From Ferrovum sp. PN-J185 (lineage in GTDB: Bacteria; Pseudomonadota; Gammaproteobacteria; Burkholderiales; Ferrovaceae): a stretch of DNA of 64,000 bases. The notes beneath the pieces are model-generated. The model saw nothing but the letters and a program-made list of their open reading frames with translations. It ran no database searches and had not been told where the DNA came from. This document shows positions 31,227 through 41,686 of this stretch, piece after piece (position 1 is the stretch's first letter; every line of letters begins with the position of its first letter). Where the stretch lies: assembly GCF_001581925.1 (NCBI RefSeq), contig NZ_LQZA01000001.1, forward strand, positions 1 through 64,000, in the 5' to 3' direction. The position numbers and the translations under genes were made by a program.

Positions 31227-31589
31227 ATGGCACGTATTGCTGGGGTTAATATCCCGAATCATCAACATGCAGAAATTGCTTTGACGGCAATTTACGGTAT
31301 TGGACGTTCTACTGCGCGTAACATTTGTGCCGCAGCGGGAGTAAATACCAGCACTAAAATTAAAGATATATCTGACGCCGACATGGAAAAGTTACGTGTT
31401 GAAGTCACCAAATATGCAGTAGAAGGTGATTTACGACGCGAGGTTTCATTAAATATTAAACGTTTAATGGATCTTGGTAGCTACCGTGGTAGCCGTCATC
31501 GTCGTGGCCTACCTTGCCGTGGACAGCGCACCCGCACTAATGCGCGTACACGTAAGGGACCACGTAAAGCAGTACGTACAACGAAGTAA
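31227..31589 (+). CDS. rpsM: 30S ribosomal protein S13
   Basis: A 120-residue S13 starting [30 protein letters not shown] and containing [35 protein letters not shown] with a basic C-terminal tail that reaches P-site tRNA. It forms the head bridge to L5. It begins the alpha operon rpsM-rpsK-rpsD-rpoA-rplQ. Confidence 0.97.
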   Translation: MARIAGVNIPNHQHAEIALTAIYGIGRSTARNICAAAGVNTSTKIKDISDADMEKLRVEVTKYAVEGDLRREVSLNIKRLMDLGSYRGSRHRRGLPCRGQRTRTNARTRKGPRKAVRTTK

Positions 31590-31605
31590 TTGAAAGGATA
31601 TTTGA

Positions 31606-32001
31606 ATGGTTAAGGCAAATACAGCAAACCGTGTTCGCAAAAAAGTTAAGAAGAACGTGGCTGAGGGCATCGCTCATATTCATGCGTCTTTTAACAATAC
31701 CATTGTTACCATCACTGATCGTCAAGGTAATGCGCTTTCATGGGCAACCTCTGGCAGTAATGGTTTCAAAGGGTCACGTAAAAGTACTCCTTTTGCAGCA
31801 CAGATTGCTGCAGAAAATGCAGGTAAAGCTGCACAAGAGTGTGGTGTAAAAAATCTTGAAGTCAGAATTAAAGGACCTGGACCTGGTCGTGAATCAGCTG
31901 TCCGTGCTTTGAATGCTGCTGGCTTTAAAATCACCAGTATTTCAGATGTGACGCCGGTACCCCATAACGGTTGCCGTCCCCCTAAAAAGCGTCGTATTTA
32001 A
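31606..32001 (+). CDS. rpsK: 30S ribosomal protein S11
   Basis: A 131-residue S11 with [31 protein letters not shown] and the C-terminal [20 protein letters not shown], including the Asn-Gly where isoaspartate forms in some bacteria. It lines the mRNA exit channel on the platform. Spacing to rpsM and rpsD is 16 and 21 bp. Confidence 0.97.
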   Translation: MVKANTANRVRKKVKKNVAEGIAHIHASFNNTIVTITDRQGNALSWATSGSNGFKGSRKSTPFAAQIAAENAGKAAQECGVKNLEVRIKGPGPGRESAVRALNAAGFKITSISDVTPVPHNGCRPPKKRRI

Positions 32002-32022
32002 CCCAGGATCAGGAGAACGATT

Positions 32023-32649
32023 GTGGCAAGAAACCTGGATGCAAAATGTCGTCAGTGTCGCCGTGAAGGTGAGAAACTTTTCTTAAAAGGTGAGAAGTGT
32101 TTCACTGATAAGTGTGCAATTGAAAGACGTGCTTATGCACCTGGCCAACATGGTCAGAAACAAGGCCGTTTATCTGACTACGGTGGTCAGTTACGTGCAA
32201 AACAAAAAATCCGTCGTATTTATGGCGTATTAGAAAGACAGTTCCGCAGTGTTTATCACGATGCTGAACGTTCACGTGGTATTACTGGTGAAGTCTTACT
32301 ACAGAACTTAGAGTCACGTTTAGACAATGTGGCTTACCGTATGGGCTTTGGTGCATCACGTGCTGAAGCGCGTCAGGTAGTTCGTCACAATGGCGTACTT
32401 GTAAATGGTCGTCGCGTGAATATTCCGTCATACCAAGTTCGTCCTGGTGATGCAGTGGAAATCGCTGATAAATCAAAAAACCAGTTACGTATTAAAGGTG
32501 CGGTAGAAGCTGCTGAAAATCGTGGTTTCCCTGAGTGGTTAGAAGTTGATGCGAAAGCGATGAAAGGCGTGTATAAAGCACGTCCACAGCGTAGCGAATT
32601 GTCTTCTACTATGAATGAATCACTGGTAGTGGAATTGTATTCTAAATAA
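32023..32649 (+). CDS. rpsD: 30S ribosomal protein S4 (four-cysteine form)
   Basis: A 208-residue S4 starting at GTG 32023 with AGGAGAA upstream. The N-terminus has C9, C12, C26 and C31, the zinc-binding form. The S4 RNA-binding domain ([34 protein letters not shown]) follows. S4 is a primary 16S binder and in E. coli represses the alpha operon at rpsM. rpoA is next. Confidence 0.97.
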   Translation: MARNLDAKCRQCRREGEKLFLKGEKCFTDKCAIERRAYAPGQHGQKQGRLSDYGGQLRAKQKIRRIYGVLERQFRSVYHDAERSRGITGEVLLQNLESRLDNVAYRMGFGASRAEARQVVRHNGVLVNGRRVNIPSYQVRPGDAVEIADKSKNQLRIKGAVEAAENRGFPEWLEVDAKAMKGVYKARPQRSELSSTMNESLVVELYSK

Positions 32650-32685
32650 TTGGGATGATTTCCTGTTAGAAGTTGACAAGGACAA

Positions 32686-33675
32686 ATGATGCAAAACCAA
32701 AATGCCTCTTTTTTAAAACCTCGTAGCATTGAGGTTCAAAACATTTCACCTACCTATGCCAAGGTAGTTATGGAGCCCTTTGAACGTGGTTATGGGCACA
32801 CTTTAGGTAACGCTTTGCGTCGCATTTTATTATCTTCAATGGCTGGTTTTGCTCCCACTGAAGTAAAAATTGCTGGCGTATTGCATGAGTACTCAACCGT
32901 TGAAGGTGTTCAAGAGGATGTTGTTGATCTTCTGTTGAACCTCAAAGGAGTCGTATTAAAATTACATAACCACACTGAGACTATTCTTAAATTAGTTAAA
33001 GAAGGTCCAGGTATTGTTACAGCAGGTGATATTGAAGCGCAACATGATGTAGAAATTATTAATCCTGATCATGTCATTGCTCATTTAACTGCAGGCGGTA
33101 AGCTTGATATGCAGATTAAAGTTGAGCAAGGTCGCGGCTATCAGCCTGCAACCGTACGTGGTATCGATCAAGAGTCTCGTACTGTGGGCGGTATTCAATT
33201 GGATGCGTCATTTAGTCCAATTCACCGTGTTAGTTATTCAGTTGAAAGTGCCCGTGTTGAACAACGTACGGACTTAGATAAATTAGTTATGGATATTGAA
33301 ACCAATGGTGCCATTGATCCTGAAGAGGCAGTACGTTTTGCTGCACGTATTCTTATGGATCAGTTAAGTATCTTTGCTGATCTTCAAGGTACACCATTAA
33401 CTACTGAAACAGCTAAAGTTCCTCAAGTTGATCCAATACTGTTACAGCCTGTCGATGACTTAGAGTTAACTGTTCGTTCAGCTAACTGCTTAAAAGCTGA
33501 AAATATTTATTACATTGGTGATTTAATTCAACGTACTGAAACTGAGTTGTTGAAGACACCAAACCTTGGTCGTAAGTCTCTCAATGAAATTAAAGAAGTA
33601 TTGGCATCCAAGAGTCTGACCTTGGGTATGAAACTTGAGAACTGGCCGCCTGCAAACTTAGCAGAACGTCGCTAA
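32686..33675 (+). CDS. rpoA: DNA-directed RNA polymerase subunit alpha
   Basis: A 329-residue alpha subunit. The N-terminal domain (to ~235) has [30 protein letters not shown] for dimerisation and beta binding. A linker follows, then the C-terminal DNA- and activator-binding domain with [46 protein letters not shown]. Two adjacent ATGs occur at the start (32686, 32689). All alpha, beta and beta-prime genes are thus in this window. Confidence 0.97.
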   Translation: MMQNQNASFLKPRSIEVQNISPTYAKVVMEPFERGYGHTLGNALRRILLSSMAGFAPTEVKIAGVLHEYSTVEGVQEDVVDLLLNLKGVVLKLHNHTETILKLVKEGPGIVTAGDIEAQHDVEIINPDHVIAHLTAGGKLDMQIKVEQGRGYQPATVRGIDQESRTVGGIQLDASFSPIHRVSYSVESARVEQRTDLDKLVMDIETNGAIDPEEAVRFAARILMDQLSIFADLQGTPLTTETAKVPQVDPILLQPVDDLELTVRSANCLKAENIYYIGDLIQRTETELLKTPNLGRKSLNEIKEVLASKSLTLGMKLENWPPANLAERR

Positions 33676-33702
33676 GACTGAATTGTTGAAAGGAATGAAA
33701 TT

Positions 33703-34095
33703 ATGCGTCACCGCTTAAGTAACCGTAAATTAAATCGTACTTCAAGTCATCGCTTAGCGATGCTTCGTAATATGACTAACTCATTATTACGTCATGAAGT
33801 GATCAAAACCACTTTGCCTAAAGCTAAGGAATTACGTCGTGTCGCTGAGCCGTTAATTACCTTGGGTAAAGAGCCTACGTTAAATAATCGTCGTACTGCC
33901 TTCAACCGTTTACGTGATCGTGATATGGTGACTAAGTTATTTAATGAATTAGGTCCTCGCTACAAGGCTCGTAATGGTGGTTACTTACGTATTCTCAAGT
34001 TTGGCTTCCGTCAAGGTGATAACGCTCCTATGGCATTGGTTGAGCTCATGGACCGCCCAGATGAGGTTGAAGCTGCTGAGGTACAGGAAGCTTAA
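33703..34095 (+). CDS. rplQ: 50S ribosomal protein L17
   Basis: A 130-residue L17 starting [52 protein letters not shown] and ending with an acidic tail ([11 protein letters not shown]). It is the last gene of the alpha operon and is followed 25 bp later by an intrinsic terminator. Confidence 0.97.
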   Translation: MRHRLSNRKLNRTSSHRLAMLRNMTNSLLRHEVIKTTLPKAKELRRVAEPLITLGKEPTLNNRRTAFNRLRDRDMVTKLFNELGPRYKARNGGYLRILKFGFRQGDNAPMALVELMDRPDEVEAAEVQEA

Positions 34096-34120
34096 CTGAT
34101 ACTTTATGTTGATCGATTAG

Positions 34121-34151
34121 AACCCTAACTACTAAGTTAGGGTTTTTTTTT
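34121..34151 (+). terminator. Intrinsic terminator of the ribosomal super-operon
   Basis: AACCCTAACT (34121-34130) and AGTTAGGGTT (34135-34144) are perfect inverted repeats with a 4-nt loop, running into nine T residues (34143-34151). It lies just after rplQ and is the clearest terminator in the first half of the window. Confidence 0.93.
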
Positions 34152-34330
34152 GGGACTTAATGTAGTAGGGGTATAACAAAAATAGAGATAGGCTCAGAGC
34201 AAGCTATTACCATTAATATTTTGGTAAAAATAAATGACTAATCTTGATAACAGAGTGAGTTAAATAAAGTCATATAGAATGAGGGTATTGTCATCGTTAA
34301 TATAATATTGAAAGAAGAATGTACTAATCA

Positions 34331-34930
34331 ATGAGTGCTCGTTTGTTAAATTATCTAATCAGTGGAAAGTACATTATTGGGGCTATACTAATTAGTCTGA
34401 TAAGCCCTCTGTCCTATGCCGATACGCCCACACAAGATGTACATGTACAAGTTGACCATCAAGATACAGTGTTTCATGTAACAGCCCATATGGAGGTGCC
34501 AGTCCCACAGAGTATAGCGTGGCTTGTGCTTACCGACTTTACCCATTTTTCTACATTCTTACATAACGTAAAACATGTCAATGTGGTGAGTCAGCAGGGC
34601 AATCGTTATCGCATACATGAAGTGGGTGAGGCTGAGTGGGGGATTATTTCAATGGAATACCAAAATATCAGGGATATTACTCTTGAACCGCAATACCGGA
34701 TTACTAGTAATACTATTTCAGGTACGGTAAAAAGTATGCATACTGAAATGAGACTCACCAATAGCAATACCGATAATGTAATACTTGATTATCAAGCGAG
34801 CATTGAGCCTGATTCATGGCTTGCTGATATCTTTGGTAGTGACTTTATTGATAGTGAAGTGAAAGAACAATTTCAGTCCATGGCACGAGAAATGATTAAA
34901 CGTTATCATGGCGCCCCCACTCAACCTTAG
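34331..34930 (+). CDS. Secreted SRPBCC/START-like protein, function unknown
   Basis: A 199-residue protein with an N-terminal hydrophobic segment (about 13-28) ending SPLSYADT, a likely signal peptide, so it is probably periplasmic. The mature part resembles polyketide-cyclase/START-like lipid-binding folds: HVTAHMEVPVPQSIAWLVLTDFTHFSTFLHNV is the usual strand-helix opening, and the domain ends with a long C-terminal helix. No catalytic residue can be assigned. It follows the ribosomal terminator with a 179-bp AT-rich spacer holding no convincing promoter, and converges on the ClC gene with a 19-bp gap. Confidence 0.7.
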   Translation: MSARLLNYLISGKYIIGAILISLISPLSYADTPTQDVHVQVDHQDTVFHVTAHMEVPVPQSIAWLVLTDFTHFSTFLHNVKHVNVVSQQGNRYRIHEVGEAEWGIISMEYQNIRDITLEPQYRITSNTISGTVKSMHTEMRLTNSNTDNVILDYQASIEPDSWLADIFGSDFIDSEVKEQFQSMAREMIKRYHGAPTQP

Positions 34931-34949
34931 TATTTCTTAACAATCAGTA

Positions 34950-36308
34950 TTATTTGCTGGATGGGGTAGCCTCTTCTTTGACGGGAGTGTCACTGACAGG
35001 CTGACTCTGTGGCAAAGAAGCCAATGTATTCTGATAAAAGTAATGGCCTAACTGTTGATATAGTTCACCACCAAAACGCGAACTTACCGCTTTAGCCATG
35101 AGAGAGACGGCCATCAGGCTAATCAATAAACCGTGACCGTCTACCATCTCCATGACAATAATCGCTGAAGTGATAGGTGCCTGTGTAACGGCGGCTAAGA
35201 AGCCTGCCATACACAGCGTCATAATGGGAACAGCGCTACTGAAGCCGCCTAAAAAATGACTCAGGTTGTAGCCTAATGCTGCCCCCACAGACAAAGCAGG
35301 AGCAAAGATCCCTCCTGGCATACCAGAAAAATAGGTGAACACCGTAGCTAAAAAGCGCGTAATGGGTACTGCCCAATTAACACTTTGATGACCTTCAATA
35401 ATGGATTTGGTAATGCCGTAACCGCTGCCAAAGGAGGCGCCATGGACGAGCACTCCAAGTGTGGCGATAACCAAGCCACAGATGCCTGCAAACAAAACAG
35501 GATGCGCTTTACGCCAGCTCCAGATGGATAGATGAGGGGACTTTTGTGGCCAGAGTAGTAAAAAGTTAAATAAAGCACCCAGTAAACCACATATCACCGC
35601 GCAGACTACGAGTGAGGGAATAATGGAAAAGGACTCTTGTTCATGCATGCTAAGGCGGCCAAAATACTGATAGTCCCCTAATAGGGCAATGGAGACCAAT
35701 CCAGAGAGAATAATGGTGCTAATTAACACACCGCTGGTACGAGTTTCTAAGCGCCGCCCCAACTCTTCCACTGCAAAGACCACTCCTGCTAAGGGAGTAT
35801 TAAAGGCCGCAGCAATCCCTGCCGCTCCTCCTGCTAGGATAAGGTCAGTTTTTCTGAGAGCTCTAGCATGCGGAAGAAAGCGATGGGCGATGGCCATAAT
35901 GGACGATGCCACCTGTACTGATGGGCCCTCACGCCCAGCTGAAAAGCCACCGATTAAGGCAAAACAGCCAAGAAAAATTTTACCTATGAGAATACGCAAG
36001 GAAACAAGACGGGTAACAGGTTGGTTTTGTCGTGCCAGTTGGGTAGCTGCAATCACTTGCGGAATGCCACTACCTTGACTTCCGGGGAAATAACGTTGTG
36101 TCAGAAACACGGTCACCATACCCACTAAGGGGGCCAACAAGAAGGGTGACCACCAATAATGTTGATAGATGGAAAAAAACACATCTAAAGAGAGGCTCGC
36201 TAATTGGGAAAAGCCCACCACAGTGAGCCCTGCTAGTCCCCCAAAACCCCATAGTACCAAACGTATACCCCAGCGATGGCGACGCCAGGGTGAGCGTAAA
36301 TTAATCAC
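34950..36308 (-). CDS. ClC-family chloride channel/transporter
   Basis: A 452-residue polytopic protein with the three ClC selectivity motifs: GSGIPQ (79-84), GREGP with the gating glutamate E127, and GIFAP in the second half. E182 in FAVEELGRR aligns with the internal proton glutamate of the E. coli antiporter, and a Tyr is present in GELYQQ. That set predicts a 2 Cl-/H+ exchanger rather than a channel (inference). No CBS domain is present. The start is GTG at 36308 (MINLRSP). It is transcribed after uvrA, 9 bp away, possibly in one operon. Confidence 0.9.
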   Translation of the reverse strand: MINLRSPWRRHRWGIRLVLWGFGGLAGLTVVGFSQLASLSLDVFFSIYQHYWWSPFLLAPLVGMVTVFLTQRYFPGSQGSGIPQVIAATQLARQNQPVTRLVSLRILIGKIFLGCFALIGGFSAGREGPSVQVASSIMAIAHRFLPHARALRKTDLILAGGAAGIAAAFNTPLAGVVFAVEELGRRLETRTSGVLISTIILSGLVSIALLGDYQYFGRLSMHEQESFSIIPSLVVCAVICGLLGALFNFLLLWPQKSPHLSIWSWRKAHPVLFAGICGLVIATLGVLVHGASFGSGYGITKSIIEGHQSVNWAVPITRFLATVFTYFSGMPGGIFAPALSVGAALGYNLSHFLGGFSSAVPIMTLCMAGFLAAVTQAPITSAIIVMEMVDGHGLLISLMAVSLMAKAVSSRFGGELYQQLGHYFYQNTLASLPQSQPVSDTPVKEEATPSSK

Positions 36309-36317
36309 AACATGACC

Positions 36318-39158
36318 TTATTTTTTAAAGTAGGGTGATAAAAAGCGTCCTGTATAGCTTTGCTTGTTCTTAATAATGTCTTGCGGGCTACCTGCAACAA
36401 GAATTTGTCCACCTTGTGCTCCACCCTCCGGCCCTAGATCAACGATCCAGTCCGCTGTTTTGATGACATCAAGATTATGTTCAATGACTACCACCGTGTT
36501 GCCATGATCACGTAGGCGATGTAATACCTTTAACAGTAAATCAATATCATGGAAATGTAGTCCCGTAGTGGGTTCATCAAGAATGAAGAGGGTACGTCCT
36601 GTATCTCGTTTCGAGAGCTCTAAAGAGAGTTTCACCCGTTGCGCTTCCCCACCTGACAAAGTGGTCGCTGACTGACCTAAGGAAATATAACCCAAACCCA
36701 CATCCATCAAAGTTTGACATTTACGTGCGATACTAGGAACAGCACTGAAGAATTCTAATGCGTTTTCTACTGTCAGATTGAGCACTTCATCAATACTTTT
36801 GCCTTTATATTGAATTTCTAAGGTTTCACGGTTGTAGCGTTTACCATGGCACACATCGCAGGGTACATAGATATCAGGTAGAAAATGCATTTCAACCCGT
36901 ACCATACCCTCTCCCTGACACGCTTCACAGCGTCCCCCCTTAACATTAAAAGAGAAACGTCCTGGATCATAACCACGCTCACGAGATTGGGGGATGCCAG
37001 CAAAGAGCTCACGAATAGGGGTAAAGAGTCCCGTATATGTAGCAGGATTAGAGCGTGGTGTGCGACCAATAGGGCTCTGGTCGACGTTGATGATCTTATC
37101 AAAATGCTCTAACCCCTCAATGTCATCAAAAGGAGCCGGTTCGGTGTTACTGTGATAGAGATGACGTGAGACCACATGAAACAGGGTGTCGTTGATGAGG
37201 GTGGATTTACCTGACCCTGACACGCCTGTAACTGCCACAAATAAGCCCACTGGTAACTCGAGAGTTACGTTTTTAAGATTGTTGCCTTTAGCCCCTCTTA
37301 AAATCAGACGCCGCTCATCAGGCTGTTGGCGCTTTTTAGGGATGGCAATGGTTTTTGTACCCTTTAAATATTGGCCAGTGAGTGAGCCGGTACTTGCTTC
37401 AATTTGTTGGGGAGTGCCCTCAGCGACTACTCTGCCGCCATGTTCTCCTGCACCAGGACCCATATCCACCACATAATCAGCCGCCCGAATTGCATCTTCA
37501 TCATGCTCCACCACAATCACAGAGTTACCTAAATCTCTTAAGCGAGTGAGTGTTTCTAAGAGGCGGTGATTATCACGTTGATGAAGTCCGATGGAGGGCT
37601 CATCAAGAACATACATCACCCCAGTTAGCCCCGAGCCAATTTGTGAGGCAAGACGAATACGTTGCGCTTCGCCACCTGAGAGAGTGTCTGCTGAGCGCTC
37701 TAGTTGCAAGTAATCAAGGCCGACATTATTGAGAAATTGTAGACGGGCAATAATTTCTTTGAGGATCTTCTCGGCTATGGCCTGTTTTTTACCCTTGAGG
37801 GTGAGTTGTTGAAATAAGGTTAAGGTATCGCGTAATGGTAGCGCACTAATTTCGTGGAGCGTATATTGATTAACGCGTACTTCTCGTGCTTCTACGCGCA
37901 GGCGTGACCCCAAGCAATCTGGGCAGGATTGATCATTAAGTAATTTAGCCAGTTCTTCTCGAACAGCCATGGAGTCAGTTTCTTTATAGCGGCGATCAAG
38001 AATGGGGATAATGCCTTCAAAAGTATGTTCTTGACTACGTAAGCGTCCTCTGTCTCCTGGATAATGAAAAACGATTTTCTCTTTTGCGGAACCATATAAG
38101 AGTATTTGTTGAATGGAGTCATCCAGTTCTTCAAAGGGGGTATCGAGATTAAACTGATAATGGTTAGCTAGATCGGTGAGCCACTGAAAATAAAATTGAT
38201 TACGTTTATCCCAGCCTTTAATGGCGCCAGCAGAAAGGCTCAATTGCGGGAAGGCTACCACCCGTTTAGGATCAAAAAAGCTGATCATACCCAAACCATC
38301 ACATTTAGGGCAGGCGCCCATGGGATTGTTAAATGAGAACAGTCTAGGCTCTAACTCTTGTAAAGAAAAACTACAAATGGGGCAGGCAAAGGTGGAAGAA
38401 AAAAGATGCTCATTATTTTGATCCATATCCACCGCAATGGCTCGCCCATCACTGTGACGCAATGCTGTCTCAAAGGATTCCGCCAGGCGCTGTTTCATAT
38501 CCGCGCGTACTTTCAAGCGATCGACCACAATATCAATGGAATGTTTTTTGTTTTTATCTAGAGAGGGAACCGTATCAATATCGACTACCTGGCCATCAAT
38601 TCTCAAGCGCACAAAGCCTTGGGCACGTAACTCATTAATGAGATCTACTTGTTGTCCTTTGCGTCCAACCACAAGCGGTGAGAGAATCATGATGCGCGTG
38701 TTCTCAGGTAGAGTTAATACATGATCCACCATCTGTGACACACTTTGTGCTTCAAGCTTTTGTTGGTGGGTGGGACAGTAAGGGTCGCCAACACGGGCAA
38801 ACAACAAGCGTAAATAATCATGGATTTCAGTGACAGTACCAACCGTTGATCGGGGGTTATGACTGGTGGCTTTTTGTTCAATAGAAATAGCCGGCGATAA
38901 GCCTTCAATTAAATCCACATCCGGTTTTTCCATAAGCTGTAAAAACTGACGGGCGTACGCTGACAGAGACTCCACGTAACGTCGCTGCCCTTCTGCGTAT
39001 AAGGTATCGAAGGCTAGGGATGACTTCCCTGATCCTGATAAACCTGTAATGACAACTAATTGATGACGTGGGATGTCTATATCAATGTTTTTGAGATTAT
39101 GAGTTCTAGCGCCACGCACGCGGATGACTGGGCTTTCAACAAATTGTTTCTTTTTCAT
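36318..39158 (-). CDS. uvrA: Excinuclease ABC subunit A
   Basis: A 946-residue UvrA. Two ABC ATPase modules show Walker [15 protein letters not shown] near the N-terminus and [14 protein letters not shown] in the second half, with matching LSGGEAQR signatures. Zinc sites include CPICSF...CPKCDGLG and [19 protein letters not shown]. It recognises helix-distorting lesions and loads UvrB. It is divergent from an MFS gene that precedes ssb, a common betaproteobacterial layout. I found no CTGT-N8-ACAG LexA box in the 53-bp spacer. Confidence 0.98.
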   Translation of the reverse strand: MKKKQFVESPVIRVRGARTHNLKNIDIDIPRHQLVVITGLSGSGKSSLAFDTLYAEGQRRYVESLSAYARQFLQLMEKPDVDLIEGLSPAISIEQKATSHNPRSTVGTVTEIHDYLRLLFARVGDPYCPTHQQKLEAQSVSQMVDHVLTLPENTRIMILSPLVVGRKGQQVDLINELRAQGFVRLRIDGQVVDIDTVPSLDKNKKHSIDIVVDRLKVRADMKQRLAESFETALRHSDGRAIAVDMDQNNEHLFSSTFACPICSFSLQELEPRLFSFNNPMGACPKCDGLGMISFFDPKRVVAFPQLSLSAGAIKGWDKRNQFYFQWLTDLANHYQFNLDTPFEELDDSIQQILLYGSAKEKIVFHYPGDRGRLRSQEHTFEGIIPILDRRYKETDSMAVREELAKLLNDQSCPDCLGSRLRVEAREVRVNQYTLHEISALPLRDTLTLFQQLTLKGKKQAIAEKILKEIIARLQFLNNVGLDYLQLERSADTLSGGEAQRIRLASQIGSGLTGVMYVLDEPSIGLHQRDNHRLLETLTRLRDLGNSVIVVEHDEDAIRAADYVVDMGPGAGEHGGRVVAEGTPQQIEASTGSLTGQYLKGTKTIAIPKKRQQPDERRLILRGAKGNNLKNVTLELPVGLFVAVTGVSGSGKSTLINDTLFHVVSRHLYHSNTEPAPFDDIEGLEHFDKIINVDQSPIGRTPRSNPATYTGLFTPIRELFAGIPQSRERGYDPGRFSFNVKGGRCEACQGEGMVRVEMHFLPDIYVPCDVCHGKRYNRETLEIQYKGKSIDEVLNLTVENALEFFSAVPSIARKCQTLMDVGLGYISLGQSATTLSGGEAQRVKLSLELSKRDTGRTLFILDEPTTGLHFHDIDLLLKVLHRLRDHGNTVVVIEHNLDVIKTADWIVDLGPEGGAQGGQILVAGSPQDIIKNKQSYTGRFLSPYFKK

Positions 39159-39226
39159 GGTATCAAGTACAAGGGTTAACCTGTTAATATACGATCAATA
39201 TTTTACTTTTTTTGTTGGTGGTAAAG

Positions 39227-40408
39227 ATGAAAACAAAAGTTACTATGACATCTACAGAACGCCGAGCGACATTAAGTTTAGCTAGTGTATTTGCACTACG
39301 CATGCTCGGTATGTTTATCATTCTACCTGTATTTGCTCTCTATGCGGCGCATCTTCCTGGTGGAGACAATAAAACATTGGTGGGGTTGGCCATGGGAGGC
39401 TATGGATTGACGCAAGCCCTATTACAAATTCCACTGGGTTGGCTGTCTGATCGGGTGGGCAGAAAACCAGTCATTATGGGCGGGTTAGTGGTATTTGCGC
39501 TGGGTAGTTTTGTGGCAGCCACAGCGCATAATATTGAGTGGATTATTGTCGGTCGTATGGTACAAGGAGCAGGGGCTATTTCCTCAGCGATTATTGCTAT
39601 GACTGCTGATTTGACACGTATTGAACAACGCACCAAAGCCATGGCTATGATTGGTGTAACAATTGGCATGACCTTTAGTGCGTCAATGATTATTGCGCCT
39701 TTTCTTGAGCCACGCATTGGTGTTTCAGGCATTTTCGCTATGACGGGTATATTGGCGCTGTTAGCCATAGGTATGGTGTATTGGGTGACGCCTAATCCGC
39801 AGCACCATACGCCTGCTCGTGGTACATGGGATGCTATTAAAACAGTATTAGGTCATGCTGAGTTATTGCGCTTAGATTGGGGTATTTTTGTTTTGCACGG
39901 TTCTCTCATGGCCATGTTCGTAGTGGTCCCACAAGCCTTAGTACAAACTGGTTTTAAAGCCATGGATCACTGGAAGTTATATCTACCTGTGATGATTGGT
40001 TCGTTTATTTTGATGATTCCGGGTGTGGCCCTGTCTCATGGTAAACATCGTAAAAGCGTTTTTTTAGCAGCCATTGCGGTATTATTGCTTTCTGAGGTGA
40101 TTTTGTGGGTGGGGATCAATAGTTTCTTCGGTATTGTGACAGCATTATTTGTTTTTTTTACAGGATTTAATATGCTGGAAGCAAGCCTGCCTTCGTTTAT
40201 TACTACCATTGCGCCACCAGATATTAAAGGTGCGGCATCGGGGGTATATAGCTCAATTCAGTTTATGGGAACATTTGTGGGGGCCTCTGTGGCTGGCGTA
40301 TTAGCTAGGTTCTATGGCCCTACAAGCGTGCCATTGTTTTGTGTAATGTTAATGGTGACCTGGTTGGTAGTAGCACTACCCATGAAAATCAAAGCCGGTC
40401 ATGAATAA
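39227..40408 (+). CDS. MFS transporter
   Basis: A 393-residue protein with about 12 hydrophobic helices. It carries the MFS loop 2-3 motif [14 protein letters not shown] and a second-helix [14 protein letters not shown]. This resembles the YajR-like drug/metabolite group but lacks the C-terminal YAM domain of E. coli YajR. The substrate cannot be assigned. ATG 39227 is preferred (GGTGG upstream); an in-frame TTG at 39212 adds five residues. ssb follows after 11 bp, probably in the same transcript. Confidence 0.88.
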   Translation: MKTKVTMTSTERRATLSLASVFALRMLGMFIILPVFALYAAHLPGGDNKTLVGLAMGGYGLTQALLQIPLGWLSDRVGRKPVIMGGLVVFALGSFVAATAHNIEWIIVGRMVQGAGAISSAIIAMTADLTRIEQRTKAMAMIGVTIGMTFSASMIIAPFLEPRIGVSGIFAMTGILALLAIGMVYWVTPNPQHHTPARGTWDAIKTVLGHAELLRLDWGIFVLHGSLMAMFVVVPQALVQTGFKAMDHWKLYLPVMIGSFILMIPGVALSHGKHRKSVFLAAIAVLLLSEVILWVGINSFFGIVTALFVFFTGFNMLEASLPSFITTIAPPDIKGAASGVYSSIQFMGTFVGASVAGVLARFYGPTSVPLFCVMLMVTWLVVALPMKIKAGHE

Positions 40409-40419
40409 GGGAGAAAAGT

Positions 40420-40878
40420 ATGGCATCAGTAAATAAAGTAATTTTAGTTGGTAACTTAGGGCGTGATCCTGAGGTGCGTTATTCCACAGACGGCGCAGCC
40501 ATTGCTAACATTAGTGTGGCAACAACCGATGTTTGGAAAGATAAGAACGGTGACAAACAAGAAAAAACTGAATGGCATCGTGTGGCTTTTTTTGGTCGTC
40601 TAGCAGAAATCGCTGGTGAGTACCTTAAAAAAGGCTCGCAAGTGTATCTTGAGGGGCGTCTACAGACTCGTAAGTGGCAGGATAAAGAAGGGCAAGAGCG
40701 CTACACCACTGAAGTGATTGCAGATCGTATGCAAATGTTGGGTGGACGCTCTAATATGTCTGGTGGTCCCTCAAGTGAACCACCTATGGATATGGGCATG
40801 GATAATGGCGCATCTCAAAGTGGTGGTGTCAAAGCGGCGACAAAATTCGATGATTTTGCTGATGACATTCCATTTTAA
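40420..40878 (+). CDS. ssb: Single-stranded DNA-binding protein
   Basis: A 152-residue SSB. The OB fold (1-~110) starts [25 protein letters not shown] and contains [40 protein letters not shown] Gly/Ser/Met-rich linker follows and the acidic tip DFADDIPF binds partner proteins. It forms tetramers on ssDNA. Its stop codon is immediately followed by a tnpB relic, which left the gene intact. Confidence 0.97.
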   Translation: MASVNKVILVGNLGRDPEVRYSTDGAAIANISVATTDVWKDKNGDKQEKTEWHRVAFFGRLAEIAGEYLKKGSQVYLEGRLQTRKWQDKEGQERYTTEVIADRMQMLGGRSNMSGGPSSEPPMDMGMDNGASQSGGVKAATKFDDFADDIPF

Positions 40879-40879
40879 G

Positions 40880-40981
40880 GGCAGGGCATATGCCCGGTTA
40901 GCCTGCGAAGTGAACGCTGCTGTAATGCCGTCAGCAACAGGACCCGCCGAAGTAAACCACCTAATCATCATGGCGCTGTAG
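40880..40981 (+). pseudogene. C-terminal remnant of an IS200/IS605-type TnpB
   Basis: The frame right after the ssb stop encodes ARLACEVNAAVMPSATG, closely resembling the usual C-terminal tail of TnpB/OrfB proteins of the IS605/IS1341 type (recalled pattern ACEVNG-VMPSA-G). Only about 33 codons remain; the RuvC and zinc parts are absent. It is out of frame with ssb and has no start of its own. Together with the right-end motif just after it, this is a 5'-truncated element. Confidence 0.7.
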
Positions 40982-41015
40982 GAATCTCCGTTCTTGAGGG
41001 CGGGGAGGATGTCAA
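40981..41015 (+). mobile_element. IS200/IS605-type right end (reRNA/omega-RNA 3' segment), decayed
   Basis: GGAATCTCCGTTCTTGAGGG followed by CGGGGAGGATGTCAA matches the familiar IS605-group right-end hairpin (recalled canonical form GGAATCCCCG...CGGGGAGGATGTCAA). One stem C is a T here, leaving a G-U pair. In intact elements this segment forms the 3' part of the TnpB guide RNA scaffold. No left end or tnpA is visible. Confidence 0.7.
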
Positions 41016-41276
41016 TTCATGCGCCATTATCTTGGCCTAGGTGTTGAACCTGAGAGGAGTTGACGAGCAGCTCCGTTTTTCCCGATCAGGAATTTTTTAG
41101 GCCTTAACTTTTCTAGCTCTTAGTGGATGCTTACCCTGTTCATTCAATGCGTTTTGATATTGTCCTTTACACGCTCAAGGTAAAAATGAGTAAGAGACAT
41201 ACTCAGGTATCCTGACTGCTATTTTCTTAAGTGAAGCGTTAGTTATCTTAGTGAAGTAAATATAGCATTGATATTA
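41016..41276. other. Unassigned intergenic sequence after the IS relic
   Basis: About 260 bp with no credible gene. A 14-codon frame (41019-41063, MRHYLGLGVEPERS) starts right after the right end but has no ribosome site. Later bases include a T-rich stretch near 41085-41100. I cannot tell whether this is more decayed mobile DNA or the original ssb/exbD spacer. No RNA gene or promoter is convincing. Confidence 0.5.
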
Positions 41277-41684
41277 TTACTCGCTGCCATCGTCAATACC
41301 GATTTTAGTTAGTTTAAGATTTTGTGCTGTGGCCAGTAGATGAGCAAGACTATTAAATTGCGCATTGCTATTGGGGGTAATGTGAATTTCAGGTTGTGTG
41401 GGTGATTTAGATAAGGCTAATAAACGTCTATCCAACTCATCCTGAGAGAGCACTACGTGATCAATTTCAAATTGATTAGTGGCGTTAATAACAATTGTCA
41501 CTATTTGTTCAGTAGAAGAGGGACTAACAGTCGCGTTGTCTGGCGTATCCATGTTAATAGAATGTAATTCAACCGGGATGGTAATGATCAACATGATGAG
41601 TAACACCAACATCACATCAATCAAGGGTGTGGTGTTGATACTGATCATGGGAGAAGCGTCGTTATCTTTTAAGCGAATAGCCAT
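41277..41684 (-). CDS. exbD: Biopolymer transport protein ExbD, second copy
   Basis: A 135-residue ExbD/TolR protein. It has a short cytoplasmic N-terminus, one membrane helix carrying the essential aspartate (ISINTTPLIDVMLVLLIMLIITIP) and a periplasmic domain. With ExbB it uses the proton gradient to energise TonB. It is last in tonB-exbB-exbD-exbD, 2 bp after the first exbD. Its periplasmic part differs greatly from the first copy, suggesting separate roles as in bacteria with tandem exbD1/exbD2. Confidence 0.92.
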   Translation of the reverse strand: MAIRLKDNDASPMISINTTPLIDVMLVLLIMLIITIPVELHSINMDTPDNATVSPSSTEQIVTIVINATNQFEIDHVVLSQDELDRRLLALSKSPTQPEIHITPNSNAQFNSLAHLLATAQNLKLTKIGIDDGSE

Positions 41685-41686
41685 AA

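Noticed and set aside
34152-34330. Sigma-70 promoter for the SRPBCC-like gene
   Set aside because: TTGATA and TATAAT-like hexamers are present but none pair at 15-19 bp with adequate matches.
39159-39226. LexA box upstream of uvrA
   Set aside because: A CTGT occurs but the ACAG half-site is not at the required spacing.
40771-40971. Minus-strand frame across ssb and the IS relic
   Set aside because: It is antisense to ssb and the TnpB remnant; the plus-strand tail explains the sequence better.
41016-41276. TnpA (Y1 transposase) remnant after the IS right end
   Set aside because: I compared short translated stretches with the TnpA HUH/Y1 pattern and found no convincing match.
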